This document shows positions 40,837-50,414 of a DNA stretch of 64,000 nucleotides, one piece after another. Location: assembly GCF_039537965.1 (NCBI RefSeq), contig NZ_BAABBM010000001.1, positions 496,001-560,000 on the forward strand, written 5' to 3'. Position 1 is the stretch's first letter, and every line of letters begins with the position of its first letter. The stretch comes from Sphingomonas limnosediminicola. Lineage in GTDB: Bacteria; Pseudomonadota; Alphaproteobacteria; Sphingomonadales; Sphingomonadaceae. The position numbers were made by a program, and so were the translations under genes. Under the pieces are notes generated by a model that saw only the letters and a program-made list of their open reading frames with translations, was not told where the DNA came from and ran no database searches.

Positions 40837-41940
40837 CTATGCGACGAAATAAGCCGTGAAGCCGGGCTTCATCATGCGGGACAGTCGCATGACGTCCCAA
40901 TTCGTCAACCGCAAACAACCGTGGCTCTCGGTATGTTCAATCGTCTGCGGCTCATTGGTGCCATGGATGCCGTAATGTTCCTTGTTGAGGTCGAGCCAGG
41001 CGACACCGACCGGGCCGTTAGGACCCGGCGGTAGCTTCTGCTCGGCCTTGTCGTCAGCGACATCCCAGAACAGGTCGGGCTGATAATTGAACGGCGGCAG
41101 GAAGGAATAAGTGCCGACCTTCCAGGCGCCGAGCGGCAGCGGATCGTGGCTTGAGCCGGTCGTCACCGGGAATTGCGCGACGAGCGTGCCGCTGGGCACC
41201 GCCGGCGACGCGCCCTTCTGCTTGCTGGAAGCCTCAGCCTTCGGCGCTGCGTTGGATGACCCGTCGGACTTGTAGACCTTCATCGTTCCGTCGGTCTTGT
41301 CGACGACGATGAAATCACCCTGCGGCTCTGTCGCCTCGACATTGAGCATGTTGAGCAGCTGTGCCTGCTTGGCGTCCGCGCCACCATAGTCGCGCGACTG
41401 CGGAACGACATTGGGAAGCCGAAGCGTTTGCCCCGGTCCGATCAGCTTGTCCGGGCCGTTGAGCGCAACGATCGTGTCCGATGTCGTGTGATAGCGTTCG
41501 GAGACTTTCTCCAGCATGTTGCGATAGCCCATGAACTTGAGCTTCGCCTGATCCTCAGGCTTTTTCGGGAACGGGTAGACGAACGGTCCGCCGACGTCGT
41601 CCGCGGTGAGCTTCACGTAAACGGTCGAGTTCTTGTTCTGCTCAAGAAGCGCGGTCCGCGTGGGCCCATCGAGCTTGCCGGTCACGGTCAGGCCCTTTGC
41701 CTCCTGAAAGCCCTTGATCGCCTGGGTTAGCGAGGTTCCCTTGCGCCCGTCGATGACGCCCGGCGAGAATCCGGCAGCGTCGAGCAGCACTTGCGCATGG
41801 AACAGCTCGCCGGTGATCGGCGACCCCTTCGTGCCGGGCGCGACCCAGCTGGTCTTTGCAGCCAACGAGGTCTGCGGCTGTTGGGCAATGGCGGCGACGG
41901 CGAACGTGCCAAGGGCGATAGAAGCAAGAAGGACGCGCAA
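40837..41940 (-). CDS. L,D-transpeptidase with peptidoglycan-binding domain
   Basis: An exported cell-wall cross-linking enzyme of the YkuD type, about 367 residues. From TTG at 41940 (GGAGAG ribosome-binding site) the product begins MRVLLASIALGTFAVAAIAQ, a clean signal peptide. A peptidoglycan-binding-1-like domain (about 45-100, FHAQVLLDAAGFSPGVIDGR) follows. A LysM-like patch (YHTTSDTIVALNGPDKLIGP) comes before the catalytic domain, which contains HGTNEPQTIEHTESHGCLRL with the SHGCxR catalytic Cys. A longer TTG start at 41997 would put charged residues before the signal peptide and is not preferred. Likely operon with the M23 peptidase. Confidence 0.92.
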   Translation of the reverse strand: MRVLLASIALGTFAVAAIAQQPQTSLAAKTSWVAPGTKGSPITGELFHAQVLLDAAGFSPGVIDGRKGTSLTQAIKGFQEAKGLTVTGKLDGPTRTALLEQNKNSTVYVKLTADDVGGPFVYPFPKKPEDQAKLKFMGYRNMLEKVSERYHTTSDTIVALNGPDKLIGPGQTLRLPNVVPQSRDYGGADAKQAQLLNMLNVEATEPQGDFIVVDKTDGTMKVYKSDGSSNAAPKAEASSKQKGASPAVPSGTLVAQFPVTTGSSHDPLPLGAWKVGTYSFLPPFNYQPDLFWDVADDKAEQKLPPGPNGPVGVAWLDLNKEHYGIHGTNEPQTIEHTESHGCLRLTNWDVMRLSRMMKPGFTAYFVA

Positions 41941-41981
41941 CGCAACTCTCCAACGAAAAGGGGGTTTTGCGCGTTGGAACG

Positions 41982-42731
41982 ATGCAAGCCTCAACAAGCT
42001 CCCAAATCCATGTCGGCTGCTCCGGCTGGGTGTACAAGCACTGGCGTGGGATCTTCTATCGAGACGGCCTGCCGCAGACGCGTTGGTTCCACCGCTACGC
42101 CGAGGAGTTCGACACCGTCGAAATCAACGCGAGCTTCTATCGCCTGCCACCGGAAAAGACGTTCGACGGCTGGCACGAAAAAGCGCCGCCGGGCTTCCGA
42201 TACGCGATGAAGGCAAACCGCTTCATTACGCATCTAAAAAAGCTGGTCGGGTGCGACGAAGAGATCGACCGCTTTATCGAGCTCTGCCGACGGCTCGGCG
42301 ATGCGCTTGGGCCGATCCTCTACCAGCTACCGCCAAGCCTTCACAAAGACGTGCCGAGGTTGGAGACCTTCATGAAGCGGCTTCCTGGCGACGTGGAGCA
42401 GGTTGTCGAGTTCCGGCACAAGAGCTGGTACGACGAGGAAGTCCTCAGGATGCTCGACCGATATGGCGTTGGCTTTGTGGCCCACGATCTCGTCGGTCTG
42501 GTCTCGCCACGCTGGGCGAGCGGCCGCACGGCCTATGCCCGCTTCCATGGCACCGGCGGCAAATATTGGGGCCGATATTCCGACGAGCAGCTCGTCCAAT
42601 GGACCGACTGGTGCCTGGATCAGGCGCGGCGCGGGCGAAGCGTCTGGTGCTATTTCAACAACGACATTCACGGCCATGCGCTGGACGACGCGCGGACGTT
42701 GAAGTCGATGGTGCGACAAATGAACCGCTGA
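41982..42731 (+). CDS. DUF72 family protein
   Basis: 249 residues. HVGCSGWVYKHWRGIFYRDG at the N-terminus and the phrase TVEINASFYRLPPEKTFDGW are the DUF72 hallmarks. YAMKANRFITHLKKL and FEFRHKSW-type sequence (QVVEFRHKSWYDEEV) and the C-terminal YFNNDIHGHALDDARTL complete a TIM-barrel-like fold. The biochemical function of DUF72 is unproven. The gene is divergent from the L,D-transpeptidase and is followed 15 bp later by an oxygenase-like gene on the same strand. Confidence 0.92.
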   Translation: MQASTSSQIHVGCSGWVYKHWRGIFYRDGLPQTRWFHRYAEEFDTVEINASFYRLPPEKTFDGWHEKAPPGFRYAMKANRFITHLKKLVGCDEEIDRFIELCRRLGDALGPILYQLPPSLHKDVPRLETFMKRLPGDVEQVVEFRHKSWYDEEVLRMLDRYGVGFVAHDLVGLVSPRWASGRTAYARFHGTGGKYWGRYSDEQLVQWTDWCLDQARRGRSVWCYFNNDIHGHALDDARTLKSMVRQMNR

Positions 42732-42745
42732 TAGGTCGGCGAAGC

Positions 42746-43399
42746 ATGAGGCATTTTTTCAATCAACAGCTGTTCGCGACAAATGTCATGACGGTGCCGG
42801 TCGACGCGGCAATCGCAGCGGAATTTTCGGGCGAGGCGCGACGGGCGATCAGCGGCATGGCGACCGTGAAGCCGGACTGGCCGAGCAACATCGAGTGGGT
42901 CGCCCCGTCCCAACCGGAAGCCCACGGAGTCTTCGAATCGGCCTTTGGACGCATGGGGGTTGCCGCGCATGTGAGAGGGTTCCTCGACGTCCATCGCGAG
43001 GTGCGCCTCTACGCGGGCTTTATGGTGATCCGCAGCGAATGCTCGGCGCCGACTTTCCATGTCGACTGGATCAACACCAATAACGAAGCCTTCACGCTGC
43101 TCACACCCGTGTCGCCGGTCCCAAAGGGCTTCGGGCTCCTTTACCGGCGGGCAGACGGGCAGATTGCCGAATATGATTACAATGTCGGTGAAGCGATCGT
43201 CTTCGGCGACCACTTCTACCACTCAACCAAGCCGGGCCGTTCCCACGAGCCCGTGGTCCTGCTCTGCTTCGAGTTCGGAACCGACAAGATGCAGCACTGG
43301 GACAAGATCCTGGCGACGATCGCCGGACAGGCAGCGATACTGCGCCGTCCGGACGGCGAATTCATGCAGACGAATGCGAGGTTCGGCGCCGGCTACTGA
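42746..43399 (+). CDS. Putative non-heme Fe(II)/2-oxoglutarate-type oxygenase fold protein
   Basis: 217 residues, no confident family. The sequence TFHVDWINTNNEAFTLLT gives an H-x-D pair (His105, Asp107), and GDHFYHSTKPGR supplies a distal His159 and an Arg165. This is the facial-triad plus 2-oxoglutarate-binding Arg pattern of cupin-fold dioxygenases. No signal peptide or membrane helix. The ATG at 42746 follows DUF72 by 15 bp, so the two are probably co-transcribed. The substrate cannot be inferred. The phytanoyl-CoA-dioxygenase-like and aspartyl-hydroxylase-like families are the nearest in pattern, but the match is by motif only. Confidence 0.6.
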   Translation: MRHFFNQQLFATNVMTVPVDAAIAAEFSGEARRAISGMATVKPDWPSNIEWVAPSQPEAHGVFESAFGRMGVAAHVRGFLDVHREVRLYAGFMVIRSECSAPTFHVDWINTNNEAFTLLTPVSPVPKGFGLLYRRADGQIAEYDYNVGEAIVFGDHFYHSTKPGRSHEPVVLLCFEFGTDKMQHWDKILATIAGQAAILRRPDGEFMQTNARFGAGY

Positions 43400-43421
43400 A
43401 GTCCGCCGATCCCTAGCGCCT

Positions 43422-44087
43422 CTAACCTCCGAGGACGTCGTCAAAGGCCCGCACTGCGGCCGCCGCATCGTCCTTGCCCCAAATCGCCTGGCAGACAGCG
43501 AGGAAATCAGCACCCGCATTGACAAGCGGCTTCGCGTTCTCGGCAGTGATGCCGCCGATTGCGACGCAGGGAATTTCGAACAGTGCCGACCACCAGGTCA
43601 GGATCGAAGGGTCTGGGCGATAATCGGAGGGCTTGGTCGTTGTCGGATAGAAAGCGCCGAACGCGACATAGTCGGCGCCCGCTTCCCCCGCTTCCATCGC
43701 GAGATGGCGGCTGTCGTGGCAGGTTTTGCCGATTTGCGCGGCAGGGCCAAGCAACGCACGGGCTTCGCGAATGTCGCCGTCGTGCTGGCCGAGGTGAACG
43801 CCATCGGCGCCAAGGCGTTTCGCGAGCGCCATGCTGTCGTTGACAATGAAGGCTACGTCAGCATCGGCGCAAATGCGCTGCAACGGCTCGGCAAGCCGTG
43901 CGAGCTCATGGTCGTCGACGTCCTTCACGCGCAGCTGAAATGCGGCCGCGATGCCCGGTTCCAGCGCAGCCTTCAGCCGGTCGGGGAACGTGCCGCCGAC
44001 GTCCTGCGGGCTGATCAGGTATAGCTTCGCCGGTTCCGTCCGCTCGCGCGGCGGAAAGTCGATCGGGTCATAATCGGCTTCGTCCAA
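43422..44087 (-). CDS. thiE: Thiamine phosphate synthase
   Basis: Joins the thiazole and pyrimidine phosphates to make thiamine phosphate. The 221-residue protein contains QLRVKDVDDHELARL, DVAFIVNDSMALAKRLGADG with VHLGQHD (pyrophosphate and Mg2+ region), DYVAFGAFYPTTTKP and CVAIGGITAENAKPLVNAGA. It ends the reverse-strand series tkt-gap-pgk-VOC-fba-thiE, three bases after fba. Thiamine diphosphate is the cofactor of the first enzyme in that series, transketolase, which gives the linkage some logic. Confidence 0.93.
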   Translation of the reverse strand: MDEADYDPIDFPPRERTEPAKLYLISPQDVGGTFPDRLKAALEPGIAAAFQLRVKDVDDHELARLAEPLQRICADADVAFIVNDSMALAKRLGADGVHLGQHDGDIREARALLGPAAQIGKTCHDSRHLAMEAGEAGADYVAFGAFYPTTTKPSDYRPDPSILTWWSALFEIPCVAIGGITAENAKPLVNAGADFLAVCQAIWGKDDAAAAVRAFDDVLGG

Positions 44088-44089
44088 GG

Positions 44090-44995
44090 TCAGGCCGCAA
44101 CCTTGGTCGTGGATGCCCGGTAAATCTCGTCGATCGCCGAACCGAGCGTGTCGTTGAACTCCTGATCGCTTTGCTGGGCGCGAAGATCGGACAACAGCGC
44201 GCGGCTAAAGCTGGCGATCATGCCGCGGTTCTTCGCCAACTCTCGGCAGGCTTCCGCGCGCGAGAAACCGCCGGACAACGCCACGACCCGCAGGACCTTC
44301 GGATGATCGACGAGCGGCTCGAACAAGCCGGGCTTGGCTGGAATGGAAAGCTTCAGCATGACCTGCTGCCCATCGGGCAAGGCGTCGAGTTCTTCGAGGA
44401 TGGCCGTCAGCAGGAGCTCGTCGCTCGTGGCGCGGTCTGCGCTTTTGATGTTCACTTCGGGCTCGACGACCGGCATTAGGTCATGCGCGATCACCTGCTT
44501 GGCGATCTGGAACTGCTGCGCGACGAGAACGGCGATTCCCGACATGTTCGCTTCGTTGATGACCGAGCGTTCCTTGGTGCCAAATACGTCAAGGGACTTG
44601 GCGCGCTCGAGAAGCCTGTCCAGCTCCGGCATCGGCTTCATCAGCTGGACGCCATTTTCCTCGGCTTCCAGCCCCTTGTCGATCTTGATGAAGGGAACGA
44701 CGCCCTGGTCGATCAACGCTTGCGGCGTCGGCTTGCCGTCGACCGTCCCGTCCATCGTCCGTTCGAACAGGATCGCGCCGATGACCTTGCCGCTGCCGAA
44801 GCACGGAGAGGTGATGATACGGGACCGCATCTGGTGGATGAGGCCGTACATTTCCTCTTCGGTCGACCACGCGTCCTCCTCAACTCCATAGCCCTGAAGC
44901 GCCTTCGGCGTTGAACCGCCTGACTGGTCCAGCGCGGCAATGAACCCATCGCCGCCGGCAATCTTGGCGCGCATCTGCTCGTTGATCATCGTCAT
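44090..44995 (-). CDS. fba: Class I fructose-bisphosphate aldolase
   Basis: Schiff-base aldolase, 301 residues, of the bacterial class I group. It begins with GGDGFIAALDQSGGSTPKAL and later has GVVPFIKIDKGLEAEENGVQ and VMLKLSIPAKPGLFEPLVDH with the likely Schiff-base Lys (in MLKLSIP). The sequence LSGGFSRAEACRELAKNRGM and IASFSRALL completes the phosphate site. It splits or forms fructose 1,6-bisphosphate in glycolysis, gluconeogenesis and the pentose cycle, together with the neighbouring tkt, gap and pgk. Confidence 0.95.
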   Translation of the reverse strand: MTMINEQMRAKIAGGDGFIAALDQSGGSTPKALQGYGVEEDAWSTEEEMYGLIHQMRSRIITSPCFGSGKVIGAILFERTMDGTVDGKPTPQALIDQGVVPFIKIDKGLEAEENGVQLMKPMPELDRLLERAKSLDVFGTKERSVINEANMSGIAVLVAQQFQIAKQVIAHDLMPVVEPEVNIKSADRATSDELLLTAILEELDALPDGQQVMLKLSIPAKPGLFEPLVDHPKVLRVVALSGGFSRAEACRELAKNRGMIASFSRALLSDLRAQQSDQEFNDTLGSAIDEIYRASTTKVAA

Positions 44996-44999
44996 CCGT

Positions 45000-45428
45000 T
45001 CACCCTGCTGTTTGCACTGATCCTTCGGGGGGTGGCGGCCCTTTCAGTTCGACGCCATTGCCTTCCGGATCCTTGAAGAAGATCGACGGTCCGTCGCCGT
45101 CCGCACCATAACGAGATTTTATCTGGCCCTCGATGCCGTGGCTCTTAAGCTTGGCGAGGATGGCTTCGCCGTCCCAGGGCCGCACGCGATAGGCGACATG
45201 ATCCACGTTCCGGCCTTCGCTGCCGGGAGCGGCGCCGCCGGTCCGGCCGAGCTGTCCGTCCACCGGCACCAGGTCGATCATCATGTTCCCAAGACGCAGG
45301 TGGTGGAGGCCGATGTCATCGCGGCGGCGATCCCACCGTCCGCCCAGCACATCGATGTAGAATGCGCCGACTTTCTCGACGTCAAGCACTCGGAGCACGA
45401 CGTGATCGGCGGACTCGATGTTGATCAT
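45000..45428 (-). CDS. VOC (glyoxalase-like) family protein
   Basis: 142 residues from the ATG at 45428, which overlaps the pgk TGA by four bases (ATGA); longer frames lack support. The fold signature [20 protein letters not shown] then [41 protein letters not shown] and [16 protein letters not shown] gives the metal-ligand pattern H...E...H...E of glyoxalase-like enzymes. The substrate is unknown. Its place between pgk and fba suggests handling of a reactive triose by-product such as methylglyoxal, but that is inference. Confidence 0.88.
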   Translation of the reverse strand: MINIESADHVVLRVLDVEKVGAFYIDVLGGRWDRRRDDIGLHHLRLGNMMIDLVPVDGQLGRTGGAAPGSEGRNVDHVAYRVRPWDGEAILAKLKSHGIEGQIKSRYGADGDGPSIFFKDPEGNGVELKGPPPPEGSVQTAG

Positions 45429-46630
45429 TGGCGTTCGAGCGCAGCGACGCCGGGAAGCGTGCGGCCTTCCATCCATTCAAGAAATGCGCCGCCAGCGGTC
45501 GACACGAAGGTGAAGTCAGCGGCGACGCCGGCGTGATTAAGTGCCGCAACGGTGTCTCCACCGCCGGCGACCGAAACGAGCGATCCTTCCTTCGTCAGCG
45601 CGGCGGCCGTCTTCGCCAGCGCCACGGTGGCGGCGTCGAATGGAGGCGTCTCGAAGGCACCGAGCGGGCCGTTCCAAACCAAGGTGCAACACGTCTTCAG
45701 CACATCGGCCTGCGCCTCGACCGCCGCCGGGCCCACGTCCAGGATCATTTCGTCGGGCTGGACCTCGTGCACATTGCAGGTCCGCATGCTCGGTGGGTTC
45801 GGCGCGAATTCCTTTGCCACAACGACGTCGTACGGAAGGTGGATGGTGCAGCCAGCCTCCTCGGCGCGGTCGATGATGCTTTCCGCCTCTCCGGTGAGTT
45901 CATGCTCGCACAGGGACTTTCCGACATTGACCCCGCGGACCGCGAGGAACGTGTTGGCCATGCCGCCACCGATGATCAGGTGATCGACCTTGGTGACGAG
46001 ATGGCCGAGGACGGCGAGCTTAGTCGAAACCTTGGCGCCGCCGACGACCGCCGCCACCGGTCGCTCCGGATTGCCGAGCGCGCGTTCGAGCGCCTTGAGT
46101 TCCGCTTCCATCGCGCGGCCGGCGAAGCTCGGGCGATAGTGGGTGATGCCTTCGGTCGAGGCGTGGGCGCGGTGCGACACGGAGAATGCGTCGTTGACGT
46201 AGAAATCCCCCAGCGCTGCCATACCCTTGGCGAGTTCGGGATCGTTCTTTTCCTCGCCGAGATGGAAGCGCGTGTTTTCGAGAATGCCGATATTGCCAGG
46301 TAGCATCGTGGTGATGGCCCGCTCCGCCTCCGGCCCCTGGCAATCCTCGATGAAGCGCACCGAACGGCCCGCGAGCCGATGGACCGGCATCACCAGCTGT
46401 GCCGTGGACATGTCCGGTCGCGTTTCGCCCTTGGGCCGACCAGAGTGAGACAGCAGCAGCACAATGGCGCCGCGGTCGCTTAGCTCGAGCACCGTCGGCA
46501 GCATCGCCCGGAGCCGCGTATCGTCGGTAACACGCGCACCATCCATGGGCACGTTGAGGTCGACGCGCACCAGCACTTTGCTGCCGGTCAGATCGTCCGG
46601 CAGGTCGTCGAGGGTTTTGAAGCGGCTCAT
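45425..46630 (-). CDS. pgk: Phosphoglycerate kinase
   Basis: Transfers phosphate between 1,3-bisphosphoglycerate and ADP. 401 residues, standard. Substrate-binding [57 protein letters not shown] and the C-terminal [17 protein letters not shown] with the [20 protein letters not shown] nucleotide region are present. The ATG lies next to a possible small coding frame that follows gap. Confidence 0.98.
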   Translation of the reverse strand: MSRFKTLDDLPDDLTGSKVLVRVDLNVPMDGARVTDDTRLRAMLPTVLELSDRGAIVLLLSHSGRPKGETRPDMSTAQLVMPVHRLAGRSVRFIEDCQGPEAERAITTMLPGNIGILENTRFHLGEEKNDPELAKGMAALGDFYVNDAFSVSHRAHASTEGITHYRPSFAGRAMEAELKALERALGNPERPVAAVVGGAKVSTKLAVLGHLVTKVDHLIIGGGMANTFLAVRGVNVGKSLCEHELTGEAESIIDRAEEAGCTIHLPYDVVVAKEFAPNPPSMRTCNVHEVQPDEMILDVGPAAVEAQADVLKTCCTLVWNGPLGAFETPPFDAATVALAKTAAALTKEGSLVSVAGGGDTVAALNHAGVAADFTFVSTAGGAFLEWMEGRTLPGVAALERQ

Positions 46631-46704
46631 TTCAGGCGAATGTTCCCAAAGTTCGCAGTGACGACGACGGTCAGGCTCTCGCTGTCCGCGCCATCGACGG
46701 ACAC
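46627..46704 (-). CDS. Candidate small ORF between gap and pgk
   Basis: A GTG-started frame of 25 residues, [20 protein letters not shown] then NIRLK, ends in a TGA overlapping the pgk ATG (ATGA). The same frame is open upstream to a CTG that overlaps the gap TGA (46749), which would give 40 residues ([15 protein letters not shown] before the Val). The amphipathic beta-like composition ([14 protein letters not shown]) and GC-rich third positions look coding, but the ORF is short and nothing recognisable matches. It could be a leader peptide or chance. Confidence 0.3.
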   Translation of the reverse strand: MSVDGADSESLTVVVTANFGNIRLK

Positions 46705-46745
46705 GCCGCGAGCGTTTGCCTGAAAACGCGCCTGTAGGACAGACG

Positions 46746-47753
46746 TCAGCCGAGCTTCCCCATTGCCGCGGCGGTATCGATCATGCGGTTCGAGAAGCCC
46801 CATTCATTGTCGTACCAGCTAACGACGCGGACGAGCTTGCCGTCGAGCACAGCCGTTTCGAGGCTGTCGACTGTCGAGCTTGCCGGCGTGTGCATGAGAT
46901 CGATCGAGACCAAAGGCTCATCGGTGTAATCGAGGATGCCCTTCAGGCGATCGGTCTCCGAAGCGGTCTTGAGTATCTGGTTCACTTCCTCATGCGTGGT
47001 GTCGCGCTTTGGGGTGAAGGTCAGATCGACGAGGCTCACGTCCGGCACCGGCACGCGGATCGCGGAGCCGTCGAGCTTGCCCTTGAGCTCCGGAAGCACT
47101 TCTCCGACCGCGCGGGCGGCGCCCGTCGTGGTCGGGATCATCGACATGGCGGCAGCGCGTGCGCGACGGAGGTCGGGGTGGATCTGGTCGAGGATTTTCT
47201 GGTCGTTGGTGTAAGCGTGGACCGTGGTCATCAGGCCGCGTTCGATGCCCAGGGCGTCGTTCAAAACCTTGGCGACCGGCGCCAGGCAGTTGGTGGTGCA
47301 GGACGCGTTGGAGACGATCTTGTGCGCCGCCGTCAGCTTATCGTCGTTGACTCCGTAGACGACGGTGAGGTCGACGCCCTTGGCCGGCGCGGAGATCAGG
47401 ACCTTCTTGGCACCAGCGGCGATGTGCTTCTCTGCGCTCGCACGGTCGGTGAAGAAGCCGGTGCATTCGAGAACGATGTCGATGCCCTGGGCCCCGTGCG
47501 GGAGATTGGCCGGATCCTTTTCGGCCGTCACATGGATCTTCTTGCCGTCCACGACGATGTCGCTGCCTTCGGCCTTTACGTCGCCCGGGAACTTGCCGTG
47601 GACGCTGTCGTGCTTGAACAGCCACGCATTGGCCTTGGCGTCCGCAAGGTCGTTTACCGACACCAGCTCGAGCCCGCAGTCGGGACGCTCGAGGATCGCG
47701 CGAGCGACCAGGCGGCCGATGCGGCCGAAGCCGTTGATTGCAACTTTCGTCAT
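46746..47753 (-). CDS. gap: Glyceraldehyde-3-phosphate dehydrogenase
   Basis: NAD(P)-dependent oxidation of glyceraldehyde 3-phosphate, 335 residues from the ATG at 47753. NAD-binding [17 protein letters not shown] is at the start, the catalytic Cys152 is in [12 protein letters not shown], and [17 protein letters not shown] is near the end. The ATG overlaps the tkt TGA by four bases, giving coupled translation. Longer frames upstream lie in tkt and are not real. Confidence 0.98.
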   Translation of the reverse strand: MTKVAINGFGRIGRLVARAILERPDCGLELVSVNDLADAKANAWLFKHDSVHGKFPGDVKAEGSDIVVDGKKIHVTAEKDPANLPHGAQGIDIVLECTGFFTDRASAEKHIAAGAKKVLISAPAKGVDLTVVYGVNDDKLTAAHKIVSNASCTTNCLAPVAKVLNDALGIERGLMTTVHAYTNDQKILDQIHPDLRRARAAAMSMIPTTTGAARAVGEVLPELKGKLDGSAIRVPVPDVSLVDLTFTPKRDTTHEEVNQILKTASETDRLKGILDYTDEPLVSIDLMHTPASSTVDSLETAVLDGKLVRVVSWYDNEWGFSNRMIDTAAAMGKLG

Positions 47754-49738
47754 TGGAAGCCTCTTTGTTTCATGAAGTCGGTGATGCGAGTGGCGACCTT
47801 GTCGGGGGTCAGGCCGAAATAGTCGTAGGCGTCGGGCGCTGGCGCGGAGACGCCGAAACGGTCGATGCCGATGCGAAGGCCGTGGAGGCCGGTGTAGCGC
47901 TCCCACCCGAAGGTGGTGCCGGCCTCGATCGACACGCGCAGGATCTCCCGATTGCTGACGTCGGGAAGAATGTCCTCGCGATAATCCCAGGGCTGCGCGT
48001 CGAAGCGCTCGGTGCAAGGCATGGAGACCACGTCGGTGCCGATGCCCTGCGCTTCAAGGCGTTCGGCGGCGTCGAGCGCGATTTCCACTTCTGAGCCGGT
48101 CGCCATGATGATGACCTTGCGGGCGTTCTCGGCGGGCTTGAGGCGATAGGCGCCACGCGCGGTCAGGTTCTCGCCGGCCATTTCGGTGCGCACGGGGCGA
48201 AGGTTCTGGCGGGTGAGCGCGAGTACGCTTGGCAGGTCGCTCGACAGCGCCAGCGCCCAGCTCTCCGCGGTCTCGACGGCGTCTGCCGGTCGATAGACTT
48301 CCAGCTGCGGCATGGCGCGGAGGCTTTGGAGATGCTCGATCGGCTGGTGCGTCGGGCCGTCTTCGCCAAGTCCGATGGAATCGTGGGTCATCACGTAGAC
48401 GACGCGCGCTTCCTGCAGCGCCGAGAGCCGGATCGCCGGACGGGCATAATCGGTGAATACGAGGAAGGTGCCGCCGTATGGGATGACGCCGCCATGCAGC
48501 GCCATGCCGTTCATCGCCGCCGCCATGCCGAACTCGCGGATGCCGTAATAAATGTAACGGCCGCCGTAGTTTTCCGGCGTTAGCGGCTCGATATTCTTGG
48601 TCTTGGTGTTGTTGGAACCGGTGAGGTCTGCCGAGCCGCCGATGGTCGCCGGGATCGCGGCGTTGATCGCTTCGAGTGCCATTTCGGACGCTTTGCGCGT
48701 CGCTACCGGCTTCAGGTCCTGCAGCAGCTTGTCGATGTAGGGCCGAAGCCAGCCGTCATGGACCTTGCCATTGAGGCGGCGCTGGAAATCTTCCTTCCGG
48801 CCGCTGGCGTCCAGCCGCTCCTTCCACAGCGCATGTTCGACGGCCCCGCGCTTGCCGGCGGCGCGCCAGGCGGTGAGCACGTCTTCGGGGATGGTGAATT
48901 CCTGCGGCTCCAGGCCGAGCTCGGCCCGCGCCGCTTCGACCTCGTCCTTGCCGAGTGCAGCGCCGTGGGTCGCCGATGTGCCCTGCTTGTTCGGAGCGCC
49001 GAAGCCGATGATGGTGCGGCAGCGGATGAGGCTGGGGCGCGGATCGGCCACCGCTTTCTCAATCGCGCGGCTCACGTCATCGGCGTCGAGACCGTCGCAT
49101 TCGCAAGTGTGCCATTGTGCGGCCTGGTGGCGAGCGACCACGTCTTCGTTGCGCGATAGCTCGGTCGAGCCGTCGATGGTGATGCTGTTGTCGTCCCACA
49201 GGACGATCAGGCGGCCGAGCTTCAGGTTGCCGGCTAGACCCACCGCTTCGTGATTGACGCCCTCCATGAGGTCGCCGTCTCCGGCGATCACAAAGGTCTT
49301 ATGGTCGACGAGATCGTCGCCGTAGACAGCGTTAAGGTGCCGCTCGGCGATCGCCATGCCGACCGCCATCGCGACGCCCTGGCCGAGCGGACCGGTGGTG
49401 ACTTCGACGCCCGGCAGCTCGAAATTCTCGGGATGGCCCGCCGTCGGGCTGCCGAGCTTCCGGAAGTGCTTGATGTCCTCGAGCGTCGGCCGGTCGTACC
49501 CGGTGAGGTAGAGCAAGGCGTAGATGAGCATCGAGCCGTGGCCGGCAGAAAGAATAAACCGGTCGCGGTCTGCCCAGTGCGGGTCGCTCGCGTCGAACTT
49601 CAGGTGCCGTGTGAAGAGCGCGGTTGCCGCGTCGGCCATGCCCATCGGCATGCCCGGATGCCCGCTGTTTGCGGCCTCGACCGCGTCCATGGCCAGAGCG
49701 CGAATGGCGTTTGCGAGGCGGCGGTGGGTCGGCTGCAT
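47750..49738 (-). CDS. tkt: Transketolase
   Basis: Thiamine-diphosphate enzyme moving two-carbon units between sugar phosphates, 662 residues from the ATG at 49738 ([20 protein letters not shown]). The ThDP motif is [20 protein letters not shown] with [26 protein letters not shown] and the C-terminal [20 protein letters not shown] are also conserved. It heads the reverse-strand sugar-phosphate cluster tkt-gap-pgk-VOC-fba-thiE. The 131 bp to the divergent small ORF at 49870 should hold the promoter. Confidence 0.98.
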   Translation of the reverse strand: MQPTHRRLANAIRALAMDAVEAANSGHPGMPMGMADAATALFTRHLKFDASDPHWADRDRFILSAGHGSMLIYALLYLTGYDRPTLEDIKHFRKLGSPTAGHPENFELPGVEVTTGPLGQGVAMAVGMAIAERHLNAVYGDDLVDHKTFVIAGDGDLMEGVNHEAVGLAGNLKLGRLIVLWDDNSITIDGSTELSRNEDVVARHQAAQWHTCECDGLDADDVSRAIEKAVADPRPSLIRCRTIIGFGAPNKQGTSATHGAALGKDEVEAARAELGLEPQEFTIPEDVLTAWRAAGKRGAVEHALWKERLDASGRKEDFQRRLNGKVHDGWLRPYIDKLLQDLKPVATRKASEMALEAINAAIPATIGGSADLTGSNNTKTKNIEPLTPENYGGRYIYYGIREFGMAAAMNGMALHGGVIPYGGTFLVFTDYARPAIRLSALQEARVVYVMTHDSIGLGEDGPTHQPIEHLQSLRAMPQLEVYRPADAVETAESWALALSSDLPSVLALTRQNLRPVRTEMAGENLTARGAYRLKPAENARKVIIMATGSEVEIALDAAERLEAQGIGTDVVSMPCTERFDAQPWDYREDILPDVSNREILRVSIEAGTTFGWERYTGLHGLRIGIDRFGVSAPAPDAYDYFGLTPDKVATRITDFMKQRGFQ

Positions 49739-49869
49739 AGGCTCCAACGGTCGGGGTTCCGTCCGGGAGTCCGGACGGCGATGCGGCCCCATTAGCCGCC
49801 CTGCCCGCCGCGTCAAATCGCGCCGGGGAAGCTTGCCCGCAGTTGCCAACTTGCATAAGCCCAATCCCA

Positions 49870-50052
49870 ATGGATGACAGTGAACTTACATCGGCGCTGG
49901 AGCGGGCCGACCAGGCGCTTCAGCGGATCCAGCGCGCGTTGGCTAACCGGCAGCCTGCGGCGCCCGTGTCGGCAGGGGACGACAAGCTACGGGCCCGGGT
50001 GCGCGAAGTGGTAGAGGAGCTCGACGAGCTGATCCGCGAGGCTGCAGCCTGA
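49870..50052 (+). CDS. Small helical protein before zapA
   Basis: 60 residues, MDDSELTSALERADQALQRI onward, with two amphipathic helices (about 3-24 and 36-59, LRARVREVVEELDELIREAA) around a Pro/Ala linker. It looks like a short coiled coil. The stop TGA overlaps the zapA ATG (TGATG at 50050-50054), so the two are translated together. No family recognised. Its place suggests a partner in division-ring assembly, comparable in size and layout to small coiled-coil division proteins; this is inference. Confidence 0.7.
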   Translation: MDDSELTSALERADQALQRIQRALANRQPAAPVSAGDDKLRARVREVVEELDELIREAAA

Positions 50053-50393
50053 TGGCCGCGCTGGTGGACGTTTCGATCGCCGGGCGGTCATACCAGGTCG
50101 CCTGCCGCGAGGGCGAAGAGGAAAATCTTCGCGCCGCTGCAAAGCTGGTGGACGGCAAGAGCCGTGAAGCGCTGGCCGGGCTCGGCACCTTGTCCGAGAC
50201 ACGGCAATTTCTGTTCGCTGCGCTGCTGCTAGCGGACCAGCTGATCGACAAGGATCCGGACGACCCCGCCGTATCGGTTTCGCCCTCGCTCCCCGCCGGG
50301 CCAGATCCGGCGGTCGTCAATCGCGCCGTATCGCTTGCCGACCGGCTCGAGTCGATTGCGGACGCACTTGAGCGCGAGGCTCCGAACCCCTAG
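50052..50393 (+). CDS. zapA: Cell division protein ZapA
   Basis: Z-ring-associated protein that bundles FtsZ. 113 residues with VDVSIAGRSYQVACREGEEE, NLRAAAKLVDGKSREALAG and a long C-terminal helix (RQFLFAALLLADQLID). The C-terminal ~35 residues are variable. It precedes the 6S RNA and the 5-formyl-THF cyclo-ligase gene, the conserved bacterial arrangement zapA-ssrS-fau (ygfA). Confidence 0.92.
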   Translation: MAALVDVSIAGRSYQVACREGEEENLRAAAKLVDGKSREALAGLGTLSETRQFLFAALLLADQLIDKDPDDPAVSVSPSLPAGPDPAVVNRAVSLADRLESIADALEREAPNP

Positions 50394-50414
50394 ATATGAC
50401 AATGACGGGCACTA

